Shown one piece after another: positions 31,180-39,912 of a DNA stretch of 64,000 bases; within the stretch, counting starts at the first letter, position 1, and each line of letters begins with the position of its first letter. Below the pieces are notes generated by a model. That model saw only the letters and a program-made list of their open reading frames with translations, was not told the DNA's origin and did no database searches. Source of the stretch: Kribbella pratensis (GTDB lineage Bacteria; Actinomycetota; Actinomycetes; Propionibacteriales; Kribbellaceae). Position numbers and translations under genes: made by a program. The stretch is taken from positions 930,001 through 994,000 of the forward strand of contig NZ_SODP01000003.1 in the NCBI RefSeq assembly GCF_004365355.1, given 5' to 3'.

Positions 31180-32450
31180 CAGGAACCAGCGCCCGCCTGG
31201 TCCTGGATGGTCTTCAGCGCCTGGTCCGGCGGGATCTCGCCGTTCAGCGCCTGCGTCCCGAACCGGTTGAGCAGATCGGCCACCTGGACCCAGTTCTTCG
31301 AGGTGACCAGCGGGATCGAGTGCTCGGAGGCGTAGTCGATCGTCTCCTTCGCGCCGGCGATGTTCGCGGCGGTGAACCAGACCGGATGCGCCACGGTACG
31401 CGCCGGGTACGCGCGGCCGGCCTGGGCCAGCACCGTCAGCGGCTTCTCACTCGTCATCGACATGATGGCCTGGAAGGCCGCGTCGGGCGTCTTGCAGGAC
31501 CGGGCGATACCGAAGCCCGAGCCGGCGGTGTAGGTCTTGGAGCCGTCCGGACCGGCCGGGATCGGCGCGATCCCGAGGTTGAACTTGACCTTGCCCTTGG
31601 TGTCGATCAGCGACCACGGACCGTTCAGCTGCATTGCCGCCTTGCCGCCGGTGAACTGCTGGGTCTCGAAGTCCGGGTTGCCACCCGGCACCTGCGGGGC
31701 GATCTTGTCGGTCTTGACGAAGTCGGCGTACTGCGAGAAGCCCTGCTCGAACTTCGAGTCGGTCAGGTTGAGCTTGCCGTCGGCCAGCGGCTCCGCGCCG
31801 GTCATCGTCCGCACCCAGGACATCGTGCCGAGGTCGCCGGGGGTCGTCACCAGGCCGGTCTTACCGGCGGCGGTCAGCTTCTTCGCGGCGGCCTTGAAAT
31901 CGTCCATCGTCCAGCCCGGCTTCGGGTCCGCGACGCCGGCGGCCTTGAACATGTCCTTGTTGTAGAAGATCACCATCGGGCCCGAGTCGTACGGGATCGC
32001 GATCTGTTTCCCGTCCGCCTTCAGGCCGTCCATGATCGGCTTGTCGAAGTCTTCGGCCTTCAGGCCGTACTTCTTCATCAGGTCGTCCAACGGCAGCATC
32101 GCATTGGCGTAGGACGCCATCCGCAGACTCTGCATGCCGATGATGCAGGGAGCTTTGCCGCCGGCCAGCGTGGTCCCGATCTTCGACCAGTAACTGTCCC
32201 AGGGAGCGCCTTGGAGCTTGACGGTGATCCCGGCGTGATCGGTATGGGCCTGGTCGGCGACCTTCTGCCAGGCAGCCTGGTCCTCGCTGCCCGCGACCCA
32301 GAACGCCCAGGTCAGGTCTGCCTTGTCGGCCGATCCCGAACTACTGCCGCTACTGCCGTTGTTGCCCCCGCAGGCGGTCACGGCGGTCAGGGCCAGAACC
32401 GACAGAGCGGCGGTGACCCAGCGGCGTGTCCGCGCCGGTGTTGCTTTCAT
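31179..32450 (-). CDS. Sugar ABC transporter substrate-binding lipoprotein
   Basis: A 423-residue extracellular binding protein. The signal peptide ends in a lipobox (VTAC) around residue 25, then a Gly/Ser linker GGNNGSSGSSSGS. The mature part has the family-1 fold marks WAFWVAGSEDQAAWQKVADQ, YNKDMFKAAGV and AMQLNGPWSL. It captures the sugar for the two permeases. First gene of the fucosidase operon; two CATCCGATSTATR motifs in the divergent promoter point to control by the GntR protein encoded on the other side. ATG 32450 chosen for the signal peptide. Confidence 0.92.
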   Translation of the reverse strand: MKATPARTRRWVTAALSVLALTAVTACGGNNGSSGSSSGSADKADLTWAFWVAGSEDQAAWQKVADQAHTDHAGITVKLQGAPWDSYWSKIGTTLAGGKAPCIIGMQSLRMASYANAMLPLDDLMKKYGLKAEDFDKPIMDGLKADGKQIAIPYDSGPMVIFYNKDMFKAAGVADPKPGWTMDDFKAAAKKLTAAGKTGLVTTPGDLGTMSWVRTMTGAEPLADGKLNLTDSKFEQGFSQYADFVKTDKIAPQVPGGNPDFETQQFTGGKAAMQLNGPWSLIDTKGKVKFNLGIAPIPAGPDGSKTYTAGSGFGIARSCKTPDAAFQAIMSMTSEKPLTVLAQAGRAYPARTVAHPVWFTAANIAGAKETIDYASEHSIPLVTSKNWVQVADLLNRFGTQALNGEIPPDQALKTIQDQAGAGS

Positions 32451-32497
32451 CGCTGACCTCCAGGGACAGTGCTTGAAATTCAAGAAAGGTGCTGATT

Positions 32498-32516
32498 CAT
32501 CCGATCTATAGTCGGA
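32498..32516. promoter_or_regulatory. Putative GntR operator near the ABC operon start
   Basis: CATCCGATCTATA begins at 32498, and TCCGA (32500-32504) is mirrored by TCGGA (32512-32516) around seven bases. It lies 48 bases before the binding-protein ATG and repeats the motif found at the regulator's own promoter. Confidence 0.5.
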
Positions 32517-32580
32517 GGCATTTGGTGCAGTCAACACCTCAGAGCCATAATTCACGACCTGAACCGGCAATCCCGCCCTA

Positions 32581-32615
32581 GACATCCGATGTATGGTGCA
32601 GGAACATCGGATGTC
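32581..32615. promoter_or_regulatory. Putative GntR operator near gntR start
   Basis: GACATCCGATGT (32581-32592) and its perfect inverse (32604-32615) flank eleven bases, 25 bases before the gntR ATG. The left arm includes CATCCGATGTATG, which matches the 32498 site in 11 of 13 bases, so one protein may bind both. Confidence 0.6.
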
Positions 32616-32639
32616 TCAGCAGATTCAGGAGGTGGGGCG

Positions 32640-33401
32640 ATGCGCGTCACCGACGAGGCGATCGATCGGATCAAGCAGATGATCGTGGCCGGGGAGCTGC
32701 GGCCCGGCGATCGCTTGCCGCGCGAGGCCGACCTGGCCGCGCGGCTCGGCCTGTCCCGGAACTCGTTGCGCGAGGCGGTGAAGGCGCTCGCGCTGATCCG
32801 GGTGCTGGAGGTCCGGCAGGGCGACGGCACGTTCGTCACCAGTCTCGATCCGTCGCTGCTGATGGAGACGATGGGTTTCGTCCTCGACCTGCATCAGGAC
32901 GCGTCGGTGCTGGAGTTCTTCGAGGTACGGCGGATTCTCGAGCCGGCCGCGGCGGCCCGGGCGGCGTTGCGGATGGCCGACGACGACATCGCGGCACTCC
33001 GCAAGATGCTCGACGAGTTGGGGCCGGAGCCGGCGGTCGAGGATCTGCTGACCAGCGACGTGGAGTTCCACAAGGTGGTGGCGCTGGGGAGCGGCAATCG
33101 CGCGTTGGCCTCGATCATCGACAGTCTGCGGCAACCGACGTACCGGGCGCGGATCTGGCGGGGACTGACGCAGAGCGATGCTGTCGCCCGGACGCTGGCC
33201 GAGCATCGCGCCATCCTCGATGCGATCGAGGGGCGCGAGCCGGAGGTGGCCAGGTCCTGGGCGACGGTGCACATCGCGGGGGTGGAGCGGTGGATCCAGG
33301 AGGCCGTCAACCTCGACGAAGACGAAGCTCCACCAGAACTGCGGAAGGCATCGGGAGGGACAGTTCGACCGTTCCGTCGTGCAACTCCAGTGGAGTACTG
33401 A
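32640..33401 (+). CDS. GntR family (FadR subfamily) transcriptional regulator
   Basis: A 253-residue regulator. The GntR winged helix is at 4-72 (IDRIKQMIVAGELRPGDRLP, AARLGLSRNSLREAVKALAL, GDGTFVTS), and the FadR-type all-helical effector domain (FCD) follows with EVRRILEPAAAARAALR, the HxxxH-like metal site region and VEFHKVVALGSGN. ATG at 32640 has GGAGGTGGGG upstream. It diverges from the sugar-import/fucosidase operon, and paired motifs in between suggest that it controls both. Its 3' end overlaps the convergent GH39 gene by 95 bases, unusually long. Confidence 0.92.
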   Translation: MRVTDEAIDRIKQMIVAGELRPGDRLPREADLAARLGLSRNSLREAVKALALIRVLEVRQGDGTFVTSLDPSLLMETMGFVLDLHQDASVLEFFEVRRILEPAAAARAALRMADDDIAALRKMLDELGPEPAVEDLLTSDVEFHKVVALGSGNRALASIIDSLRQPTYRARIWRGLTQSDAVARTLAEHRAILDAIEGREPEVARSWATVHIAGVERWIQEAVNLDEDEAPPELRKASGGTVRPFRRATPVEY

Positions 33402-35121
33402 CGAGCTTGGTCTGTTGGGCCAGCTCGGCGAGCTGGTCGTCTGTCGGCCAGTCCGGCAGACCCTGCGCCGCCGTCGCTACATCAGCTGCGCCGACCGCGA
33501 GCGTGGTTGCAGTCGCCTGCCAGGACGGATCAACGCCGGGTAGCTCTAGACGGATGTTTCGCGTCAGCTCCGATGCGCCGTTCGCCTTCGTCTGATCAAG
33601 CGTGAGGTTCCACAGCAGTACGGCGACGCGGTCGCGATCGCGGGACGCCCAGGCCTCGATGAGGCTGTCGGCCCCGTCGCCGGTGAGGGTGACGGGGAGC
33701 TCGACCGGGCCGAGTCGGCTCAGGAGAGTCATCGCGTGGTAGCGCGGTTTCGCCAACCCGCCAACGGTTTGCAGGCCGAATCCGCCGTGCAGCAGACGCG
33801 GTGGACGACCGAGCTCTTCGAAGTGGTCCGACGCGACCCAGTACGAGAGTGCGTCGATCCGGCCGGCCGCGGACTTCATCCCGCGGAGCAGGAACACCCC
33901 GGAGAACACCGAGTCGTTGATCGGGTTGAAGTGCGTCGGCGTCACGCCCCACTCGGTCCACAGGATCCGCAGGTCACCGTACCCGTGCCGCTCCAACGAC
34001 GCCCGTACGTCGAGCGGTGGCGAGCCGTAGGTGTGCGTGGAGACGAAGTCGATCGGCGTACCATACCGTTTGGTATGGTCGAGCAGGTCGTCGACCCAGC
34101 CCGCCGCGGCGGAGGACGGGCCGCCGACCGCGAGGCGGGGATCGACCGACTTCACGGCCGCCGCGGATACGTCGTAGAGCTGCAGCCATTCGGTCTTCGT
34201 GCCGGACCAGAAGACCTCGAGGTTCGCCTCGTTCCAGACCTCGAAGTCCCAGGTCAGCACCTCGTCCAGGCCGTACCTGTCGACGAGATGCTGGACCAGT
34301 GCGCGGACCAGGTCGTACCACGCGTCGTACGACGCCGGCGGCGAGATGATCGCGCCGTACTCGAAGACCGTCTTCGACGGGTCGGACGCCAGCTCGCGGG
34401 GCATGAAGCCGAGCTCGACCACCGGCCGCAACCCGATCGCGAGCAGCTTGTCGTAGATCGTGTCCACGACCGAGAAGTCGTAACCGGAGCCGGTGATCAC
34501 GTGCGTGTCGTCGTGAAAGATCGCGTGCGCGCGAACCGTGCGTACGCCGATCTCGTCGTGCATCCTGCGCAGCGCGTCCTCGAGCTCCACCCCGATCTCG
34601 TGCCCGCCGGTCCGATCGGTGCAGAGCAGCTGGCTGAGTCGTTCGCTGCCGATCATCGGCACCCACGGCTTGGCCAACTCGGTGCCGGCGGCTACCACAT
34701 CCACGGTCACCTCGACCGTCGGAACGATGCCATCGGCAACGAGGGGTACGGCGCCGACGGTCTGGCTCGGCCGCCCGTCCAGCACCGTCACCTCGGGAAC
34801 GCTCGCCACCGCATAGCGGTACGGCGTCCCCGCGGTGACGGTCGTGTCGACGTACGGCGGCGACGGGACCGACAGCACGTCGCCGCTGTGATGGTCGACC
34901 GGCTGCAGCGGACCGCGCTCACCGATGCCCCGAAGGATCAGGTACCCGGCGGCGCCGTCGACCGGGGTCCAGTCGATCGTCACCTGACCGACACCGCCGA
35001 CCGCACGGACCTCCTTGGGTGGATCGAGGTCCGGGAAGGCGAACTCGCGCTCCTCGTCGCTGCGGAGCGCGATCCGCTCGTCCCAGTCCGTCCGTGCCGA
35101 TCTCTGGGCGTCGTTCTGCAT
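33307..35121 (-). CDS. GH39-like glycoside hydrolase with N-terminal Fn3-like domain
   Basis: A 604-residue glycosidase without signal peptide. Residues 35-130 look like a fibronectin type III domain (PPKEVRAVGGVGQVTIDWTP, AAGYLILRG, GTPYRYAVAS). The catalytic TIM barrel (about 145-480) has FEVWNEANLEVFW with acid/base E298 and ILWTEWGV with nucleophile E390, matching GH39 (beta-xylosidase/alpha-L-iduronidase family). A C-terminal beta domain follows. It is the last gene of the LacI-SBP-permease-GH144-like operon, 12 bases after the GH144-like gene. Substrate specificity is not deducible. Confidence 0.85.
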   Translation of the reverse strand: MQNDAQRSARTDWDERIALRSDEEREFAFPDLDPPKEVRAVGGVGQVTIDWTPVDGAAGYLILRGIGERGPLQPVDHHSGDVLSVPSPPYVDTTVTAGTPYRYAVASVPEVTVLDGRPSQTVGAVPLVADGIVPTVEVTVDVVAAGTELAKPWVPMIGSERLSQLLCTDRTGGHEIGVELEDALRRMHDEIGVRTVRAHAIFHDDTHVITGSGYDFSVVDTIYDKLLAIGLRPVVELGFMPRELASDPSKTVFEYGAIISPPASYDAWYDLVRALVQHLVDRYGLDEVLTWDFEVWNEANLEVFWSGTKTEWLQLYDVSAAAVKSVDPRLAVGGPSSAAAGWVDDLLDHTKRYGTPIDFVSTHTYGSPPLDVRASLERHGYGDLRILWTEWGVTPTHFNPINDSVFSGVFLLRGMKSAAGRIDALSYWVASDHFEELGRPPRLLHGGFGLQTVGGLAKPRYHAMTLLSRLGPVELPVTLTGDGADSLIEAWASRDRDRVAVLLWNLTLDQTKANGASELTRNIRLELPGVDPSWQATATTLAVGAADVATAAQGLPDWPTDDQLAELAQQTKLVSTPLELHDGTVELSLPMPSAVLVELRLRRG

Positions 35122-35133
35122 GAAGGAGGTCTC

Positions 35134-36708
35134 CTATTCGAGGCCGGATTCGAACTGTTCCATCCCGATCAGCGGCCGGATCCGGCTCTCCACCGTCGGG
35201 CTGCCGAAGCTCCGCCGGATCAGGTCGTTGCCGAACACGTTGCCGATAGCACCCATCACCATGGCCTGGTCGAGGGACAGGTACCGCTTCGCGATCAGCC
35301 CTGACTTCACCGCGACCGAGTCGTAGAAACCGCCGCCGCCGTACGCGTGCAGGTTCGTCTCGATCTTGTGCAGGTTGTCGATCGCCTGCCGCGGTGCGTA
35401 TGCCATCGCGAGGAAGGCCGCGTGCGGCGTGACGACGCCGTCGCCGTACGTCGGGTTCGGGTTGGTGCCCTCACGACAGCCCTCGAAGCCGCCGTCGTAG
35501 TTGGTGCCTTCGAGGTCGGACGGATAGCCGCCGGGATCCATCCCGAGCGGCTCGACGCCGTAGACGGAATACCCGCCCTTGGGGTTCGACGCAGGCGAAA
35601 AACCCCAGTAGCCGTAGCGAGCGTCGTCGAGGCCGTGCTCGATCTGCGCGCGGACCGTGAGCGGGTGGTTGATGCCCCAGCTGCGCGGCGCCCAGGTCGC
35701 CTCCGGGACGAACAGGTCGGGCATCAGCGACTCGAACATGTCGCCACCCCACGACGGGACGATCCGCATGCCGCGGTACGAGTAGGTGCCTTCGAAGACG
35801 TCGAGCCCGAGGTACGTGCGGTGCACGCCCTTCGGCTTCTGCTCCACCCACGACCAGTCGCACGTGTCCGGGAAGGTGCGGTACGTCGCGAAGTACTGCG
35901 TGTGCGGGACCTGACCGAGTGCGAAGCCCATGTAGCCGGCGATCCGCGCCTCGGTGTTGCAGGTGTCGTAGTGGAACTTGCGGTAGTAAACGTCCGGGCC
36001 GACGCCGGCGTGGTTGCCCTTGTCGGTCTCCTCGTCCGGCGGCGGCGTCTCGAAGAATCCGCCGCGCATCAGGCCGCCGGGCCGGGCGTCGGGGTTGTAG
36101 TAGAACTTGAAGTTCATCCGGCCGAGCACGGAGTCTGCCAGGGCGCGAGCGCGCGGCTCGGCGTTGCGGACGACCATCAGCGCGCAGGCGAACCACGCGT
36201 TGTCGACACTCGAGACGAACGGCGTGATCGGCTTGGTGCCGTCCGGATCGACGTACCGCACTGCGCCGGTGGCCTCGTCGTACCAGTTGAAGTACATCCC
36301 GCTCGGCTCGTGATGGACGGCGTTCTTCATCGTCGTCAGCGTCTGCGTGATCCGCCGCAACGACTCCTGCGGCGAGATGATGCCGAGGTGCTTGGCGACA
36401 ACCGTGCTCCACAAGTAGCCGCCGATGTTGGTGGGTGAGGTGTAGTTGCTCCGCACCGGGCTGGTCACGGACTCACCGATGTTGTCGGCCGGCAGGCCGG
36501 TGTGCTCGTCCGTCATCGCGACGAGGCTGCGCCAGGTGTCACGGGCCCACCGCCCGACCAGGGCCTTGTCTTCGCGGCTCGGCTTCCATCCGCCTTTGAG
36601 CAGGGTGGCGGGATCGGGCGTTCCCCCGAAGGCGGGTGACGCGGCTCCGGCAAGCGCAAGCGCCCCGGTCGATGCGAGTAAGGTCCGGCGACTGATGGTG
36701 GCGGTCAT
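35134..36708 (-). CDS. Glucoamylase-family (PF10091/GH144-like) exported hydrolase
   Basis: A 524-residue protein with a twin-arginine signal (SRRTLLASTGALALAG) ending near AFG at residue 28. The rest is an (alpha/alpha)6-barrel-like domain with NIGGYLWSTVVAKHLGIISP, YFNWYDEATG, VSSVDNAWFACALMVVRN, PSWGGDMFESLMPDLF, WGINH and FLSLDQAMVMGAIGN-like ends, the pattern of the glycoamylase domain that defines GH144 endo-beta-1,2-glucanases and relatives. It would cut a glucan outside the cell and feed the adjacent ABC importer. ATG 36708 has AGGAGAACTCTG before it. Confidence 0.82.
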   Translation of the reverse strand: MTATISRRTLLASTGALALAGAASPAFGGTPDPATLLKGGWKPSREDKALVGRWARDTWRSLVAMTDEHTGLPADNIGESVTSPVRSNYTSPTNIGGYLWSTVVAKHLGIISPQESLRRITQTLTTMKNAVHHEPSGMYFNWYDEATGAVRYVDPDGTKPITPFVSSVDNAWFACALMVVRNAEPRARALADSVLGRMNFKFYYNPDARPGGLMRGGFFETPPPDEETDKGNHAGVGPDVYYRKFHYDTCNTEARIAGYMGFALGQVPHTQYFATYRTFPDTCDWSWVEQKPKGVHRTYLGLDVFEGTYSYRGMRIVPSWGGDMFESLMPDLFVPEATWAPRSWGINHPLTVRAQIEHGLDDARYGYWGFSPASNPKGGYSVYGVEPLGMDPGGYPSDLEGTNYDGGFEGCREGTNPNPTYGDGVVTPHAAFLAMAYAPRQAIDNLHKIETNLHAYGGGGFYDSVAVKSGLIAKRYLSLDQAMVMGAIGNVFGNDLIRRSFGSPTVESRIRPLIGMEQFESGLE

Positions 36709-36718
36709 CAGAGTTCTC

Positions 36719-37531
36719 CTATTTGAGTCCGGTAATGGCGATGCCCTTGGTGACGTGGCGCTGGAAGGCCAGGAACATCACCAGCACCGGCAGCACGACG
36801 ACGACCGCGCCGGCCATCAGCAGGCCGTAGTTCTGCGCGTTCTGTCCGGTCGAGTACAGCGCCAGGGCAACGGGAAGGGTGTACTTGTCCTCGGTCTGGG
36901 CGATCACCAGCGGCCAGAGGAAGTTGTTCCAGGAGCCGAGGAAGGTGAGGATGCCGAGCGTGGCCAGCGCGGGCCTGGTCAGCGGCAGCATGATCCGGGC
37001 GAAGATGCCCAGCTCGCCGCTGCCGTCGACGCGGCCGGCGTCCATCAGGTCGTCCGGCAGCCCGAGGAAGAACTGCCGCATCAGGAAGACGCCGAACGGC
37101 GAGACCAGGAACGGCAGGATCAGGCCGGGGTAGCTGTTCGCCAGCCCGGCGTTGGTGACGAGCACGAACAACGGGACGAACGTGACCATGCCCGGGATCA
37201 TCAACGTGGCCATCACCAGCACGAACAGCGCGTTGCGGCCCTTGAACCGCAGCTTGGCCAGCGCGTACCCGATCATCGAGCAGAAGGTCAGGTTCCCGGC
37301 CGTCACGACCAGCGCGACCAGTGTCGAGTTGACGAAGTACCGCGGGAAGTTCGCCTTGCTGAACAGGTCGTTGTAGTTCTGCGTGGTCGCGTCCTGCGGC
37401 CACCACGTCGGTGGGACGCGGAGCAGTTCGCCCTGCGTCTTGAAGCTGCCGAGCACCATCCAGAGGAACGGCGCGGCCACGGCCACCAGGCCGAGCACCC
37501 CGATCAGGTAGATCCACCAGGTACGGCGCAT
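36719..37531 (-). CDS. Carbohydrate ABC transporter permease (MalG type)
   Basis: A 270-residue permease with six membrane spans. The EAA loop is LMDAGRVDGSGELGIFARIM followed by LPLTRP. The ATG at 37531 shares a base with the stop of the partner permease, and the gene is followed by the GH144-like gene after ten bases. No ATPase in the operon, so a shared ATPase encoded elsewhere is expected. Confidence 0.92.
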   Translation of the reverse strand: MRRTWWIYLIGVLGLVAVAAPFLWMVLGSFKTQGELLRVPPTWWPQDATTQNYNDLFSKANFPRYFVNSTLVALVVTAGNLTFCSMIGYALAKLRFKGRNALFVLVMATLMIPGMVTFVPLFVLVTNAGLANSYPGLILPFLVSPFGVFLMRQFFLGLPDDLMDAGRVDGSGELGIFARIMLPLTRPALATLGILTFLGSWNNFLWPLVIAQTEDKYTLPVALALYSTGQNAQNYGLLMAGAVVVVLPVLVMFLAFQRHVTKGIAITGLK

Positions 37532-38598
37532 CACTTCTCCCTCAGCAGCCGGAACTGGATGAACGTGATCACCGCGATCACGACGAACAGGATGTACGCC
37601 ATCGCCGTGGCCAACCCGTAGTTGCCGAAGCCGAACTGGTTGTAGGTGTACATCGAGACCGAGATCGTGCTGTCCAACGGGCCGCCCTGGGTCATCACGA
37701 ACGGTTCCTCGAAGAACTGCAGGTAGCCGATGCCGGTGGTCACGCTGGTGAACAGGATCGTTGGCCTGAGCAACGGCATGATCAGGTACCGGAATCGTTG
37801 CCAGGAGCTCGCACCGTCGATCTGGCCGGCCTCCTCGACCGACTGCGGGATGCCTTGCAGACCGGCCAGGAAGATGATCATCGCGGAGCCGAAGTTCCGC
37901 CAGACCGCCATCGCGATCAGCGACGGCATCGCCCACGTCTTCGACGCCAGCCAGTTGGGTCCGTCGATCCCGACCCAGCCGAGCACGGTGTTGAGGAGGC
38001 CGGAGTCGGGCGCCAGCACGAACCGCCAGATCACCGCGATCGCGACGATCGACGTCACCACGGGCAGGTAGTACCCGACCTTGAACAGCGCCTGGAACCG
38101 CTTGACCCCGCGGTCCAGCAGCACCGCGGCCGCCAGCGCCACCACCAGTGTCAACGGCACGCCGATCACGACGAAGTACGCCGTGTTGAACGCCGCCTTG
38201 CGGAACGTCTCGTCCTGGAACGCCTTGACGTAGTTCCCGAACCCGACCCCGTTCACCGAGAACGGCGTCCGCAGATCCCGCTGCCGGATATCGGTAAAAC
38301 TCATCCCCAACGACCCAAGCACCGGCCCAGCCGTAAACGCCAGAAACAACAGCACAAACGGCAGGATCAGCACCCAAGCCGCCGCGGTCTGGCGATCGAG
38401 CCGCCCGGCACGGCGAGGGGCGGCGGCGCCGCCCGATCCAGCCGCCCGCGAGCGCCCCGCCCCAGCCGACGGCCGGGGTCCCGGGCCGCCTGCTAAGGCC
38501 TCCGGCCGGGCTCCCGGCTCCGCCGTTGCTCCGGCTTCTTCTCCCGCCCGCCCGCCGGGCCGCAGGCCCGGCGGGCGGGCGGTTTCTTTGGAGCTCAT
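37531..38598 (-). CDS. Carbohydrate ABC transporter permease (MalF type) with atypical N-terminal extension
   Basis: A 355-residue permease. Six spans start at about residue 73 (AAAWVLILPFVLLFLAFTAG); the EAA loop is VEEAGQIDGASSWQRFRYLI with PLLRP after it. The first 70 residues are very rich in Pro, Gly, Ala and Arg, longer than usual, and codons 6-18 are formed by a perfect 18-bp inverted repeat. The ATG overlaps the stop of the binding-protein gene by one base. The hairpin, right after the binding-protein gene, could lower permease expression relative to the binding protein. Confidence 0.9.
   Translation of the reverse strand: MSSKETARPPGLRPGGRAGEEAGATAEPGARPEALAGGPGPRPSAGAGRSRAAGSGGAAAPRRAGRLDRQTAAAWVLILPFVLLFLAFTAGPVLGSLGMSFTDIRQRDLRTPFSVNGVGFGNYVKAFQDETFRKAAFNTAYFVVIGVPLTLVVALAAAVLLDRGVKRFQALFKVGYYLPVVTSIVAIAVIWRFVLAPDSGLLNTVLGWVGIDGPNWLASKTWAMPSLIAMAVWRNFGSAMIIFLAGLQGIPQSVEEAGQIDGASSWQRFRYLIMPLLRPTILFTSVTTGIGYLQFFEEPFVMTQGGPLDSTISVSMYTYNQFGFGNYGLATAMAYILFVVIAVITFIQFRLLREK
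38544..38582. repeat. 18-bp inverted repeat within permease start
   Basis: Arms 38544-38561 and 38565-38582 are perfectly complementary with a three-base loop; all but the loop is G or C. It sits 17 bases inside the permease coding sequence and encodes an Arg/Pro/Gly-rich peptide. Confidence 0.95.
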
Positions 38599-39893
38599 CA
38601 GCTACCGCCAGCGCCGATCTGCGTTGCTTTCGTCTGGATAGCTTTTGCGGTGTCGGCGGGGGACTGGCCGGCCTTGGTCATCTTTTCGATCTCGGAGTCG
38701 AACTGGGCCGCGATCTGCTCCCAGTTGACGATGGCCGGCGGCGCCTTCGCGTCGTCGAGTTGCTTGCCGAAGACCGGCAGCAGCGGGTCGGACGCGATGC
38801 TCGGGTCCTGCCACGCGCTCTTCACGGCCGGCAGGTCCGACGACATCTTGAACCACGAAGCCTGCGTCTTCGCGTCCGACAGCCACTTGACCAGCTTCCA
38901 GGCGCTGTCCTTGTTCTTCGACGACTTGAACACGACGAAGTCCGACCCGCCGACGAACGACGTCGCGGTCTTGTTCTTCGGCAGCTGGAACACGCCGATG
39001 TTCGGCTTGATCGCGTCCCCGCCCGCCTTCGCCACGGACCCGGCCATCCACGGACCGGAGATGAACATCGGCACCTGCCCGTTCACGAACTGCGCCTCGG
39101 TCTGGTTCGGCGGCAGGTCCGTCCCGGCGAGCTTGTCGGTGAAGAAGCTCTGGTAGTACTTGAGCCCCTCCTGCATCTCCGGCGTGTCGAACGTGAACGA
39201 CTTCTGGTCGTCACTGGTGATGTTCGCCCCGGCGGACCACGCGAACGGCATCACGGTCTGCCAGGACCCGGTGCCGCCCGGCTGCAGGTTGATCCCGTAC
39301 TTCGCGCCGGCCTTGTCCTTCATTGCCTTCGCCATCGCCTTCAGCCCGTCCCAGTCCGTCGGAGGAGTGCTGAAACCGGCCTTCGCGGCGAGATCCTTGC
39401 GGTAGAAGACCAGCCGCGTCTCGACGTACCAGGGAACGCCGTACTGCGTCCCGCCGACCTTCGTCGTGTCCAGCGCGCCCGGGTAGAAGCCCGAGTTATC
39501 GAAGCCCTGCGGGGTCGGGTCGAGCGCGCCGAGGTCGGCGAACTCACCCATCCAGGTGGTGCCGACCATCGCGGCGTCCGGCAGCGTGTTCGCGGTGATC
39601 GCGGTGGTGAACTTGCTGTGCGCCGCGTCCCACGGGATCGGCGTGACGGTCACGTTCACGCCCGGGTTGGCCTGTTTGAACTGCTCCATCAGTTTGGGCA
39701 GGTTCTCGCCCTCGGTGCCCATCGCCCAGATGGTCAGGTTCCCGGTCGCGGGTCCTTGGCTGACGGTCGTCGTAGCCTGTGAGCCCGCGTCGGGGGAGTC
39801 GCTCGACCGGCCGCAACCGGCAAGCGCCAGCGCGGTGGCGGTGAGTGCAGCGCTGCCGATCACCAGCCGGCGGCGGATGCTGTGGGTGAACAT
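38598..39893 (-). CDS. Sugar ABC transporter substrate-binding lipoprotein
   Basis: A 431-residue binding protein. A signal peptide with lipobox LAGC (Cys near residue 27) anchors it to the membrane. The mature protein shows LTIWAMGTEGENLPKLMEQF, WDAAHSKFTTAITANTLPD, YRKDLAAKAGF and FISGPWMAG, as in family 1 solute-binding proteins for oligosaccharides. ATG at 39893 has GAGGAGAC before it and fits the signal peptide. It lies between lacI (19-base gap) and the two permease genes. Confidence 0.93.
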   Translation of the reverse strand: MFTHSIRRRLVIGSAALTATALALAGCGRSSDSPDAGSQATTTVSQGPATGNLTIWAMGTEGENLPKLMEQFKQANPGVNVTVTPIPWDAAHSKFTTAITANTLPDAAMVGTTWMGEFADLGALDPTPQGFDNSGFYPGALDTTKVGGTQYGVPWYVETRLVFYRKDLAAKAGFSTPPTDWDGLKAMAKAMKDKAGAKYGINLQPGGTGSWQTVMPFAWSAGANITSDDQKSFTFDTPEMQEGLKYYQSFFTDKLAGTDLPPNQTEAQFVNGQVPMFISGPWMAGSVAKAGGDAIKPNIGVFQLPKNKTATSFVGGSDFVVFKSSKNKDSAWKLVKWLSDAKTQASWFKMSSDLPAVKSAWQDPSIASDPLLPVFGKQLDDAKAPPAIVNWEQIAAQFDSEIEKMTKAGQSPADTAKAIQTKATQIGAGGS

Positions 39894-39912
39894 CTGTTGT
39901 CTCCTCACTCGG

